Source: Quercus robur (lineage: Eukaryota; Streptophyta; Magnoliopsida; Fagales; Fagaceae). From it: 64,000 nt of DNA. Where the stretch lies: assembly GCF_932294415.1 (NCBI RefSeq), contig NC_065539.1:31994001-32058000 (forward strand), in the 5' to 3' direction. The notes beneath the pieces were generated by a model, which ran no database searches, had not been told where the DNA came from, and saw nothing but the letters and a program-made list of their open reading frames with translations. Within the stretch, counting starts at the first letter, position 1, and each line of letters begins with the position of its first letter. The translations under genes were made by a program, and so were the position numbers. This document shows positions 24,256 to 35,000 of the stretch, piece after piece.

Positions 24256-25183
24256 TATAGTATATTAGTAGACTAGATTCTTTAAATAAATAAAAACTAC
24301 ATAAATAGTAAAAAATGTTATAATTATATCTCAATTGGCACTTTTTGGTATTTAAACAAAAACATCCAAGATTCAGATATTTTTTGTCCTCATTGTAATT
24401 ATCAAATTATTAAAAATTTAAACAAGAAAACAAATGCAAATATAATTATTTATACTATCTCATCCAAAAAATTAACTATTTATAATATATAGATTCATTA
24501 AAAAAACCAATACATAATAATATCACTATTTTTTTTTTACCCTTATTATTTATATATATTATATATACATTGGTGATGTAACATGGCTCTATTTTTAATT
24601 TCCATACTCTTTTTTAGAGTGTTTTTTTTTTTTTTTTTTGAGGGTAAACGGCAGATACTTTTTTTTAGAGTTGAAAAGGAGTAATGTAAGCGAAAATGAC
24701 ATCTTTATTATCTTATTAAAAACGTTTTAAAAAAATTCTTATTTATTAATCTTGCAAAACATAATGAAACCTTGCTTCAGCTTTCTTTATGTTTATTCTC
24801 CATGATTACGACAGAGTACTGGCCTAGGAAAAAAAAAAAAACTTCGGTGGTCTTCAGTAGAAATACGGACATCATAATACATAAAGATGTCAAAGATTCA
24901 ATGGGAGTTGAGGGACCGCCAACATGAGAAATTGCTAGGTATGCCATCTATCATTGAAATATCAATGTATGTGATATTCAAGGAAATCAAATTCTCATTA
25001 AAATAAATAGAAAATTATAAAAATAAAAGGCCCTCTTGAGGGTTTTAATTGGGAATCAACTTGGAAAATCCTTTTTGGAGACAAATTTGTACTCATTGAA
25101 AATACTCATCTTTTGAAGGAGTAGAGCATTCACACTAAAGTTGCGATAAATGCTAAAAACTTATTTTAGCAACAAAACCACCA
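24256..25183. other. AT-rich intergenic DNA, no gene seen
   Basis: This is low-complexity A/T sequence with poly(T) at about 24619-24640 and poly(A) at 24829-24841. No domain, TIR or tandem array could be defined. A MITE-like GAGCATTCAC motif lies at about 25124. Confidence 0.4.
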
Positions 25184-25237
25184 AAATGCAAGCTACAACA
25201 AAAATGCTATATAGCATCTTTGTTATAGCTTGCATTT
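25184..25237. repeat. 54-bp hairpin (MITE core or end)
   Basis: AAATGCAAGCTACAACAAAA...TGCTA is mirrored by TAGCATCTTTGTTATAGCTTGCATTT with few mismatches and almost no loop. The right arm recurs at about 28081-28108 beyond the next element, so this is the target repeat that was split by insertion and partially duplicated. Confidence 0.8.
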
Positions 25238-25835
25238 AAAAAAAAAGGTAAATTACAAAGTTAGTTCCTATTCTTTACATCATATTTCAATTTGATCTTT
25301 AACTTTTTACTTGTGTCAATTGGTTCTTGTCGTTATCTCTTGGATGGAAAAGTCTAATATGTCAAATGTAATAAAATAATAATAATAATTTATTTGTCGC
25401 ATCAACTGCCAACTGTACACCAACATCATACTAAAAATAATTTTTTAGAAGAAAAAAAACTAAATCATCGTTCTCACTTCTCACGTGAGATTGGGCTTGG
25501 GAAAATATTTAAAATCCCTCTCACTTTCACTCTCACTCTCACTGTCATCTCTATAACTAATCTCTAACTCTCTTAGCTAAAACAGGAGTTGCAGACAGAT
25601 GGCAATGGCGAGGTCAGGCAGCTGGGTTTTCTCTCCAACCACATCAATTGACTTTTGGAATTTTCTTTAAATTTTAATCTTCCCATACTCTGTTTGTTAA
25701 TTAGTTTACACAAACTGTTTCTAGTTTTGAGAAATGAGACCAAAAAAAAAAAAAAAAAAATCCAACCAGAAAAAGAAAAATAAAACAAACAACAAAATCA
25801 AAGAACGCACCTATCTTTGAGTAATTGAGCAAACT

Positions 25836-27421
25836 TGATGTAGGACACAATTTACTATTTAATTATTGTAATTTATTATTTTTTTGTATTTTTATGTAAA
25901 AAACGTTATTTTAGGTTTAGGTGATTTATTTCTTTGTTTTTAGATGCATTTAATGCTTTTTAGGTCAAATTTTATTCCTAATATGGTTAGGTATCAATTA
26001 GGAGTTATTTTAAAATATATTTTCTTGTCTGTCAAGTTTTATGGAGCCCTTTAATAGTCCCTTAAGTTTGTAAACGTTTTTCAGAGATATTATTGAATAA
26101 AAATCAGAAAAAATGTGAGGCTTTGCTCTTCTTTTGGTTCTTCAAGAACTGTGAACTTATCAGAGATTCTTCCTTGTGGTGTTCAAACTTTACACCTTTG
26201 GTTCGTGATTCAATTATAATCACTAGGTCAAGGTGTTACACTTATACCTTTGGTTCGCGTTTCGATTATAAACATTGGGTCAGGGTTTCTATCAAAAATC
26301 TGAATTTTAGCTTTCTTGGGCAAGTATTCCAATATTTTTTGTTGGGTCTCAAAGCGTGTCGATTGAGGTTCGCATCATTTGGTATCAGAGCACAGGTTCT
26401 AAAATCAGTTTTCTATCCCTTTATCTTTTGTTTCTTGTTATCATCCTATCTTGTTCCTTTTGTGTTCTTTATTCCTTGTTCTTATTTTGTGACGTGCACT
26501 AGTTCAAAATCATGCACCAAGCTCAAAAAAAAAAGATACGGTAATTATTGAGAACATTGTGGAAGATTCAATTGAGGTCAAATATGAGGATGAGTCCACA
26601 ACTCACAATCCTCAAGTCTCAGTTGATTTGTTGAAGATGACTATACAATATGTTGATTTTCTTGGAGTAGAAAATTTTAATTTTATTATCAACCCTTTGT
26701 TGATTGATGTTGCAAATAAATTGAAAGTAGATGAGAAGAAATTTTATGCTACACTTTATGAAGGATTCAAGTTTCAGAACCGGATCAAGTTATTAATGCA
26801 TTCGAAGTATTTGTTTATTTGGAGCGAAAGATTTCAAATTTCAAAGATGAACTCGAGGACGAGTTTGTTTCAAGAGGAGGGGTCTGATGTAGGACACAAT
26901 TTACTATTTAATTATTGTAATTTTTTTTTTGTATTTTTATGTAAAAAACGTTATTTTAGGTTTAGGTGATTTATTTCCTTGTTTTTAGGTGCATTTAATG
27001 CTTTTTAGGTCAAATTTTACTCCTGATATGGTTAGGTATCAATTAGGAGTTATTTTAGAATATATTTTCTTGTTTGTCAAGTTTTATAGAGCCCTTAAAT
27101 AGTCCCCTAAGTCTGTAAACGTTTTTCAGATAAATTATTGAATAAAAATCAGAAAAAAGGTGAGGCTTTGCTCTTCTTTTGATTATTCAAGAGCTCTGAA
27201 CTTATCAAGGATTCTTTCTTGTGGCGTTCAAACTTTATACCTTTGGTTCGTGATTCAATTATAATCATTGGGTCAAGGTGTTACACTTATACCTTTGGTT
27301 CGTGTTTCAATTATAAACGTTGGGTCAGGGTTTCTATCAAAAATCTAAATTTTAGTTTTCTTGGGCAAGTATTCCAATATTTTTTTTGGGTCTCAAAGCG
27401 TGTCGATGGAGCTTCACATCA
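25836..27421 (+). mobile_element. Complete non-autonomous LTR retrotransposon, 1.59 kb
   Basis: The 5' LTR is 25836-26377 (542 bp) and the 3' LTR 26885-27421 (537 bp). Both start TGATGTAGGACACAATTTAC, both end ATCA, and they are about 95% identical by eye. TSD AAACT lies at 25831-25835 and 27422-27426. The primer-binding site TGGTATCAGAGC begins at 26380, two bases after the LTR, complementary to initiator Met-tRNA. The polypurine tract AAGAGGAGGGG (about 26872-26882) adjoins the 3' LTR. The 507-bp interior has one short frame from 26559 whose end (NSRTSLFQEEGSDVGH) resembles the last residues of Ty3/gypsy polyproteins overlapping the PPT. There is no protease, RT, RNase H or integrase, so it needs proteins from another element. 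Size and layout are close to TRIM or small-LARD elements. Confidence 0.95.
26378..26391 (+). promoter_or_regulatory. Primer-binding site of the LTR retrotransposon
   Basis: TTTGGTATCAGAGC begins right after the 5' LTR. TGGTATCAGAGC is the standard plant PBS complementary to the 3' end of initiator Met-tRNA, where minus-strand cDNA synthesis starts. Confidence 0.93.
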
Positions 27422-28010
27422 AAACTCCTCTTTTATAATCTGGTACATGTAGTTTATCGATTGGATTTTACATTGGGGTTTGCAAATTTTCAGCCATCTG
27501 GTACATGTAGTTTATGGACATGGATTGAATATGGCAATAATGCTTTCGATGATATCATGTGGTCATTATCTTCTAGAGCACCAAACCAGTCGAATCTCCC
27601 ATATGCCTGAATATACAACTAGTAGAAACCATAAACAATCACCCAAACCCCAAATGAAAATCCACCTTTTCAAAACACCCAAACCCAAATTCCAAATCAA
27701 TAAACCTAAGATGAGTGTGAGAGTTATTAGGGACATAGATGAGCATGAGAACGAGTGAAAGGGATTTTAATTTTTTTATTATTTTGTTTGACATTTGGCA
27801 TTTGGTGTGACAAGTAAATTAATTTTTTATTATTCTATTTGACACATCAGACTTTTCCATCCAAGAGATAACGACAAGGACCAAAATGACATGGTGCTAA
27901 AAGATTAGGGACCAAATTGACACAATTGAAAGATTAGGGACTAAATTGAAATATGGTGTAAATGATAGGGACCAACTTTGTAATTTACCCAAAAAAAAAA
28001 TAGCAATGGA

Positions 28011-28230
28011 GCTATAGTAAGAGCATTCACATTCGCTTTCTAAAAATTATCTCATTTTACCATCTCAAAAACTACTATTTCTAGCATCTTTATTGTAGCT
28101 TGCATTTAAAAAAAAAAATTAAAAAAATAGCAATGGAGCTATAGTAAGAGCATTCACATTTGCTTTCTAAAAATTATCCCATTTTACCTTCTCAAAAACT
28201 ACTTTATCTATTATATCATACCATTTTACA
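28011..28230. repeat. Tandem duplication of about 118 bp
   Basis: TAGCAATGGAGCTATAGTAAGAGCATTCACATT, with the following TCTAAAAATTATC and TCTCAAAAACTACT, occurs at about 28011 and again at about 28129. The copies differ by a few bases. The unit spans the junction between a poly(A)-bordered hairpin repeat and a GAGCATTCAC terminus. Confidence 0.85.
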
Positions 28231-29504
28231 ATTCACTCAACATCTCATTTCTTATTTATCTCATCTATTCATTAAAATATTAATTTCACCACTTCTTTCT
28301 CTCTCTTCCTCTCCTCTTTCTCTCTTAGTCTCTCTTCGTCTTCATAAAAATAATTAATAAAATCCAGCCACCACCAGAAAAAATACTAACCACCACCGCC
28401 ATCAACCATTGCCTTCAACACAACCAAAACCACCACCATCAACCCATTTTTCCCCTCCATTTCATTGGTCTAAAAGATCACCATTACCATAAAAAAAAAT
28501 ATAGAAAAAAAAAAAAAAAAAAAAACCCAGCCACCACCAAGAAAAAAAAACTAACCACCACTGCCATCCAGCAAACCCATCACGCCATCGGCCAGCAACC
28601 ACCACCATGCCAACCCCCAAAACACATTAAAAAAGTCACCAAACCCACCACCACCTACAGCCACTAGAAAGCCAGATACAAAAATAAGGTGCAAGGAATA
28701 ACAGCCTCCAAATTTTAATCCTCGAAGGCCATCATAAGATCTTATGCTTGCCTTTCGCTGCATGTAGCCAGTCATAAAGGTTACAATTTGATACATATTT
28801 GTTCACCAAAAGTTTTTCCTTCCCTTCTATATGATATCCTAACAGAGGAACTATGTTATAGTGTCTCAATCTACCTAGAGCCAATAGCTTAGAAACAAAT
28901 TGTTTCTTAAAAGATTGAGAATCATTTAAGCTTTTCTAAAAACCCACACAACAACTCGCAGATCTCCACCGCTAGAAACCCACAACAACTCACCAATCAA
29001 GAAAGCCAAAAACCCACAACAACTCGTCGATCTAGAAACCTAGTAACCCACAACAACTCGCTGATCTAGAAACCCAGTAACCTACAACAACTCATTGATC
29101 ACTGCCACGCTGATATCGACCTCAACCACGTTGATCTCCAGTACCGGTGGCAAGTTTTGATTGAGAGAGAGAGATGTGAGAGAGGGAGTAATCGACAAAG
29201 GCATGGGAGAGAAAGAGAAAGGCTCGACGTTGATGAGCTCTGGCGAGAGAGAGAGAGGATGAAAGATCGTGAAGAGAGAGAAAAAGAAAGCTGATATTTT
29301 GGAAATAAAATAATAAATAATCGTTTATTATTGTGCTACAGTACCATCATAAATTTACGATGATACTGTAGCACAATTGCAAATTTGATTACAATTGAGA
29401 GACCGAGTAACAGGAGCTTTTGGCGCTTTGATTCTAAAATATACCAACATATGGCATTTGAGAGATTGGGTACTAATGCTTTAAGTTATCATCTTTGACA
29501 ACTT
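28231..29504. other. Unassigned CCA-rich stretch within MITE debris
   Basis: CT-rich (28290-28340), then CCACCA-rich (28370-28640), then CAACTC-rich repeats around AACCCACAACAACTC (28940-29090, several loose copies of a roughly 45-bp unit). No gene is supported on either strand. Confidence 0.4.
29331..29376. repeat. 46-bp hairpin around GTGCTACAGTA
   Basis: TTGTGCTACAGTACCATCAT is mirrored by ATGATACTGTAGCACAA around AAATTTACG, with one mismatch. It is typical of MITE cores or ends. The flanks are A/T-rich. Confidence 0.8.
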
Positions 29505-29510
29505 AGAGCA

Positions 29511-29689
29511 TTCAAAAAGTTAAAATTTTAATAACTCAAAAAGTTAAAGAAGTTAAAATTTTTAGCATTTAGCAACTCAAAAAGTTATTTTATCTATTTT
29601 AATAACTCACTTTACAATACACCCAACATCAAAGGTTTTATTTTAACATTCAATACATTAAAATAATATAAATAGTATAATAAAATAAT
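29511..29689. repeat. Left-end fragment of the AGAGCATTCA TIR family
   Basis: AGAGCATTCA, TTATTTTATCTATTTTAATAACTCACTTTA and ACACCCAACATCAAAGGTTTTATTTT match the left part of 19391-21453 in order. It is interrupted at 29689 by the NLR Pack-MULE. Confidence 0.75.
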
Positions 29690-29936
29690 GGGATAATTAC
29701 ACTTTACCTACCTGTGGTTTGCCTCTAATTTGACTTGCCTACCTGTGGTTTCAATTTTGACACTTTACCCACCCGAGGTTCAATCCGTTACTGTTCCGTA
29801 ACCCACCTTCCTGTCTGCCGTTACTCTAACACGTTTTCTTTCAAAATCAAAACACAAAACAGATCAAAAAGTTAGGATTTTTGATTGATTAAGAACTTCT
29901 ATGAGAACATATGACCTAAATCAACCACTATAAATA

Positions 29937-30790
29937 TCATATTTTCCTTCTTAGATGCTCAATTGGCTCCTTAACATGCATTGTCAATTTAGACATCTGA
30001 TTTTCTCCTTTAATTTGAAAAAACACACTCTCAGTTTCTGCTCTGGAAGAAATCTCCACATCTTTCGTTTCATGTGCATGTGAGGACACTGGTGTTTTTG
30101 AAGAAATTAGCTCAATTTTAGGTTCATGGGTGGAGGCAGTCTCATGATCTTCAAATTTTGCTAATTTTGAACATCCACAAACATAGAGTTCTCTAAGAGA
30201 TTCCAATCTAATGATGGTGCCTGGAAGATACAAAAGATTTTTGCAATGGCTCAGATCCAATACAGTAAGACCAGTCAAATGCTCAATTGATGAAGGCAGC
30301 TCCTTAATTGCAGTCCCATTTAAATAAAGCTCACTTAACTGTTGCATGTTTTCTGCATTGTCTGGAATCACCTTGGCATTGGAGCAACCAGAAAGAATAA
30401 GAATCTCAAGAGATTCTGTTTCAATCCTGCTTGGAAGACTTCTAAGATGAATGCAATCTTTCAGATCCATAAAAATAAGCCTTTTGAGGACAGCAACGAA
30501 TGAGTGAACCTCAATCAAATTTGTACAACTTTCAAGATATATTTTCTGCAGATTTGGAATCCTTGTGAAATTTGGGGTGTTTCTTAGATTTTGGGAATGA
30601 CTGAGTTTGATGACTGTTAAATTGTTCAAAATCTGTTTGGAAAAGCAAGTTAGAATGATTAGCTTCAATTCACTATAGAATTTATTTATTTTTTAAATAA
30701 TAAATAATATAAAAGCATTGAGGAAACTAAATTACCTCGACTCCCTCCCAAAGTAGTTGATTTATGCTGGAGGCACAATTGGTTTCAAAT
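29937..30790 (-). pseudogene. Captured TNL-type LRR fragment with a retained intron
   Basis: The minus strand has a short exon ending INQLLWEGVE at 30736, a GT-AG intron of 103 bp (30735-30633), and a second exon starting ILNNLTVIKLSHSQNLRNTP at 30632. The reading phase is preserved across the junction. The second exon has repeated LxxLxLxxC units (LIFMDLKDCIHLRSLPS, LEILILSGCSNAKVIP, LSELYLNGTAIKELPSSI, LTVLDLSHCKNLLYLP, LRELYVCGCSKL) typical of the LRR of TIR-NBS-LRR immune receptors. It ends in a charged tail at 29937 inside the left TIR region. No TIR, NB-ARC or start codon of the parent gene is present, so it cannot work as a receptor. It could make an LRR-only peptide or antisense/small RNA to NLR genes (inference). 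Confidence 0.85.
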
Positions 30791-30791
30791 G

Positions 30792-30986
30792 CTATCCAGC
30801 AAAAGATTCTGCTCCAATCTTTCTGTGTTTGCAGTCCCTCAGATCCAACATAGCAAGATTTCTCAAATTTCCAATTGACGAAGGCAGTTTTTTAATTGTA
30901 GTCCCATTTAAATAAAGCTCACATAACTGTTGCATGTTTTCCGCAAAGTCTGGAATCACCTTTAAAATCAAACCTAAGTCAACCAC
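30792..30986 (-). pseudogene. Second short LRR fragment
   Basis: It encodes KVIPDFAENMQQLCELYLNG, TTIKKLPSSIGNLRNLAMLD and LRDCKH, nearly the same repeat as in the larger fragment (KVIPDNAENMQQLSELYLNG). It is either a piece of a related gene or a duplicate of a neighbouring LRR captured separately. No introns or start codon of its own are credible. Confidence 0.8.
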
Positions 30987-31436
30987 TATTTTGAGTCAGT
31001 ACATCAGCTTTATCTACATTTTCAAGGAAGGCAATGGACAAGGGTTTCTTGGTTTAACTCCTCAGCAAGACAATCAACAAGAGTTTTCCCCCCTGAACTT
31101 TATATCATAACCATTCATTCCTTAGAGACCAAAGATTGTGTTTGAATTAATCATCCCATCTTGGGAACTCAGATCCATAGAGATAAAATGTTCCTGGCTT
31201 CCATGTAATTTCTCAGCAAGAGTAAGAGCTATTTTCTTCTTACCAAGCCTATCAGATCCAACAAAATTAAACCATATATCTAGGGAACTCAGATCCATAG
31301 AAATAAAAACCCTAACTTTTTGATCTGTTTTGTGTTTTGATTTTGAAAGAAAACGTGTTAGAGTAACGGCAAACAGGGAGGTAGGTTACGGAGCAGTAAC
31401 GAATTGAACTTTGGGTTGGTAAAGTGTAATTATCTC

Positions 31437-31784
31437 TAAAATTAATATCACATTTAAAAATACTCTTTATATATCATATATATATATATATATATATTCT
31501 TTTTTTTTGACGTCAAAGATAGAAATATATATATATTTAAAATAGGCGGTGGTTGGTCAAAGAAAACTCCCCCCACTTGGAACTTTCCAAGGCCTTCCAA
31601 ATGTGTACACAGAAATTCAAAATAAAGAACCGCGTGATGAGAGAGACAGAGGGAGAGCCACCATTTTCATAAATTTCCTTCCTACTTTATTTTTTCTAGT
31701 TTCTACCCAAACAATATAAATATTCTTTGGTTTGGTCCAATAGAGCCTTCTCAAACCGAAAAAGAAAATTCCATTTCCTCTTCC
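31437..31784. other. Upstream region of the VAMP gene
   Basis: Contains a TATATA run (31478-31497), a T-run and A/T-rich sequence, with no gene. The part closest to the TATA box is likely proximal promoter of the R-SNARE gene. Confidence 0.4.
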
Positions 31785-31838
31785 TATTATATATATCACA
31801 ACCTAATAGCAGGGTAAACTCTCTCTCTCTCTCTCTCT
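31785..31838 (+). promoter_or_regulatory. Candidate core promoter and CT-rich leader of the VAMP gene
   Basis: TATTATATATAT (31785-31796) lies about 205 bp upstream of the start codon. (CT)10 at 31819-31838 follows. CT-rich leaders and an AT-rich TATA are common at plant housekeeping genes. The exact transcription start is not shown by sequence. Confidence 0.5.
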
Positions 31839-32001
31839 AAATATAAGTAATTTCACAACAGAAAGAGCTTATTATTATTTCCCCAAACCATTTCTTTCTT
31901 TCTTTCTCGCAGCGTTTCCTTTCAAATTCTGCAATTTGATTTGTTTTGGTTTAGGGTTAGGGTTTGGGTTTGAATTCTAGATAAATAGAGAGATAAAAAA
32001 G

Positions 32002-35000
32002 ATGGGGCAGCAATCTCTGATCTACAGCTTCGTGGCTCGAGGCACGGTGATTCTGGCGGAGTACACGGAGTTCACCGGAAATTTCACGAGCATCGCTTCC
32101 CAATGCCTCCAGAAGCTTCCGGCTTCCAACAACAAGTTCACCTACAACTGTGACGGCCACACCTTCAATTACCTCGTCGAAAATGGCTTCAGTATGATCT
32201 AGATCTCAATCTCGGCCTTCATTTTCTTCATCATTTGCTCAAGATCTGTATCTATTTGACCTCAAATCAATCAAAAATAACGAAATCTCACTAATAATTT
32301 TATTATTAATTTTTTGAATCATGAAGTTCTGGATTCGTCAGATTTCGTTGTGTTTGAGCTGTATTGTATTTGTTTGGATCTTTTCTATGGATTTTCTTGC
32401 TCGATTTGGAATAGGAAGGACCGCTAATAGGTAGATCCGTGGTTCTTTGTTTGGCTTTTGAGAAAATGGATGTGGAAAGGAATTTCAGATTTGTAGATTT
32501 GTGTTTTTAATCGTTTCTGTTTATTACTATTGAAATTTGATTCTGAGGATTGGATTTGAATTATCTATCTTGAGTGTTTGTGTTTTCTGTGATTTTAAAA
32601 TAACATAGATATATAACATTTACATTTAAGGTTGTAAAAAAAGTTGCGTGTTCATTTTCTTTTTCTCTCCTGCATTTTCCTCAACAATTGAAATTGGAGA
32701 TTAGTGTTCGTATTTTTATGAGCATCTGTAATATCAGTGGCAATGTTAGGAGAAATGTAGATTGCTGCAGTATGCATTCTGAAATGGGAATTTTCAATAT
32801 TGTAGACCTATTATTTTGGAATGTGGTTTGAGGCAGTGTTATTCAGATTTCATTAGTTAGAATCTTTGGCCAAAAAGGCCTTTTCCCTCCAAAATTTGAG
32901 GTCCCTTGATGTTTTGATTTCTTACCTTTTATATTTGTCTTAAAATGGGTAAGAGTGGAAGAGACGTGGAATGCTTGGGTTTCCAGATTCAATCGTTTGG
33001 AATGGAAAAATTAGCATCTTTTTCTTTTGATCCAACTGTAATCTGATCTGGGATTGGATATAACATTGATCAGTTGACTTGAATGGGGTCATATAAAACA
33101 ACAATGGATTTCTTGTAGCCTTTGGAGTTTCTTCTTTAGCCTAAAGAAGGAAAATTGAAATCTTAGGTGGCTTATTATATCCAAATTGAAATCTGGGCAT
33201 GTAGGAAGTTTTTAACAGGAAGTTATTAAATTCTTGAATTTGGGTGTTGATAGTTGATAACAAGTTGTTTTTGTGACTAAAGTATGGCTTATGCTTATTT
33301 TGACACTACTTTATATTAATTCTCAGTATGGATGATTGTTAAAAAATTTTAAATTGTCTGTGTGGGTGACCACTTGATGTAGATGGGTTTCAACTCTTGA
33401 CCATGTGAAGTTGCCTTCATACATGAATTAATGCTATGGTGTCTCATGTTTATGGGAAGAGAAATGATATGTCTACAACATTTTTACAACAAATCCTAAG
33501 TGGCAAGTTGTTACTAGTTGTTATTGTTGGGGCAAAAAAGTAATTTTAGCGTTAGTTTGTAATTTGAACCAATAACAACTAACCACCTGTGATTTGTTGT
33601 AAAAATGTTGTAGACGTAGGATCTCTCTTATGGGAACATCCCTTCAACAACACCATCAAGAAAAACTAGAACCAACCATTTGCCTAAAAGTAAGAATATC
33701 ACTGGTTTAGAACCCTGAGTCAATACAGTAGATTTACAAAGTTTAGACTTTAACCAGATCCATGTTTCAGGTCTGTCGTAAACATTACAACAATTTCTTC
33801 AGATTTAATAGTTTCAACAAAGTTCACTTCTTTTGGGATTTGTCCATTTGTAGATGTTCCCTCTTGAGGAAAGGAGAGAGTTCATTGATACACAGATTAT
33901 CTCCGTAGGCTTACTTTACTGGATTTTTCCAACTTCAAGTTGTTTGTAGTAGGATGTCAACTTATTGATTTAAATTTTAAAATGGAGTAACTCATTTGCA
34001 TCAATTTTGTAGTTTTTTCTTCATTCCCTTTAAACCAGTGCATGTATTTGTGGATAGGTGGAGGGATTTGTGTGTGTTGAGAGGGAATTATGGCTTTTAT
34101 AATTTGAGTGATCATATTTTCACTGACCATATCAAGTCAATTATACCCAGCTGTATGCATCAAGCTTCCTCTCAAGTGTAGGCATTCAAGTCACATGTAT
34201 GACATGTTTCTGACATTCTGAAGTGTGTTCTAAGCCATTTCTGGTTTTATTACCATGGATGGTGTCTTTCACTTTGTGCCTTAAGGTTTCAAAATTGCTT
34301 ACTGTGTCTCATAAGGATGCTGCTTTCCTTGGTTTTTTACCTTCATCAATATGGTGGTTTTTGTGTAGAACGTTTTCATTGGGGATTCATTGAAAGATAA
34401 AGAAGGGACGAAGTAAGATGCTATATCATATTGGCTGCAGCGATTCTTAATTACCTTACTCATAGAAGGTGCTGCTTTTATATCCAATGTGCCCTAGCTC
34501 AAGTGGCACTTTCTTCTTCCATAAGAATGGGTGGAGGCTGAGGTCATGCATTCAAAACCCACTTGGTGCATGTGTAGCTTACCAATAAGAAATAAAAGAT
34601 GCTGGGTATATAAATCAAAAAGTGCTCAAGAATTATGGCTTCTATTTCCAATAGTTATTTGATACCATCTTTGATGCTAATATTAAAAAAAAAAAAATTA
34701 CATGTTCTCTCCACCATCCCCCCCCCCCCCCTGCCCCCTTGTTTTCTTTTCAAGTTTGTTCCGTTATATCACTTGTTTAAAAGCAAATGACGAAAGGATT
34801 ATTGGAGAGTTTGATTTTATCAAAGCAATTTACAAAATAAAGTGAAATGCTTTATTGGTTTGTTAATAATCTCCAGAGAGCGTGCATGATTTTGTTTTAA
34901 CCCTGCTGCTTTATTTTGGATACTGCAGCCTATTGTGTGGTTGCTGTCGAATCTGCTGGTAGACAGATTCCCATTGCCTTTTTGGAGCGAGTTAAGGAAG

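Larger units (their letters stand above)
25247..27989. mobile_element. TIR element of about 2.7 kb, split by an LTR element
   Basis: The left end GGTAAATTACAAAGTTAGTTCC is mirrored by GGACCAACTTTGTAATTTACC on the right. Inner blocks also mirror: TCGTTATCTCTTGGATGGAAAAGTC against GACTTTTCCATCCAAGAGATAACGA. Both sides are bordered by A-runs (possible TSD of A9, not diagnostic). Removing the LTR retrotransposon at 25836-27421 leaves about 1.15 kb. No coding region. It is similar in style to the elements at 4287-5286 and 60138-61223. Confidence 0.78.
29690..31436 (-). mobile_element. Pack-MULE carrying NLR leucine-rich-repeat exons
   Basis: It starts GGGATAATTACACTTTACC and ends GGTAAAGTGTAATTATCTC. 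The TIRs are about 200 bp (ACAGATCAAAAAGTTAGG and AGAGTAACGGCA in mirror). The triple CCYACCYGWGGTTT-like motif lies at 29707, 29738 and 29768. The flanks TAAAATAAT (29681-29689) and TAAAATTAAT (from 31437) fit a 9-bp TSD with one inserted base. The interior holds two minus-strand LRR fragments and no transposase. Confidence 0.9.
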
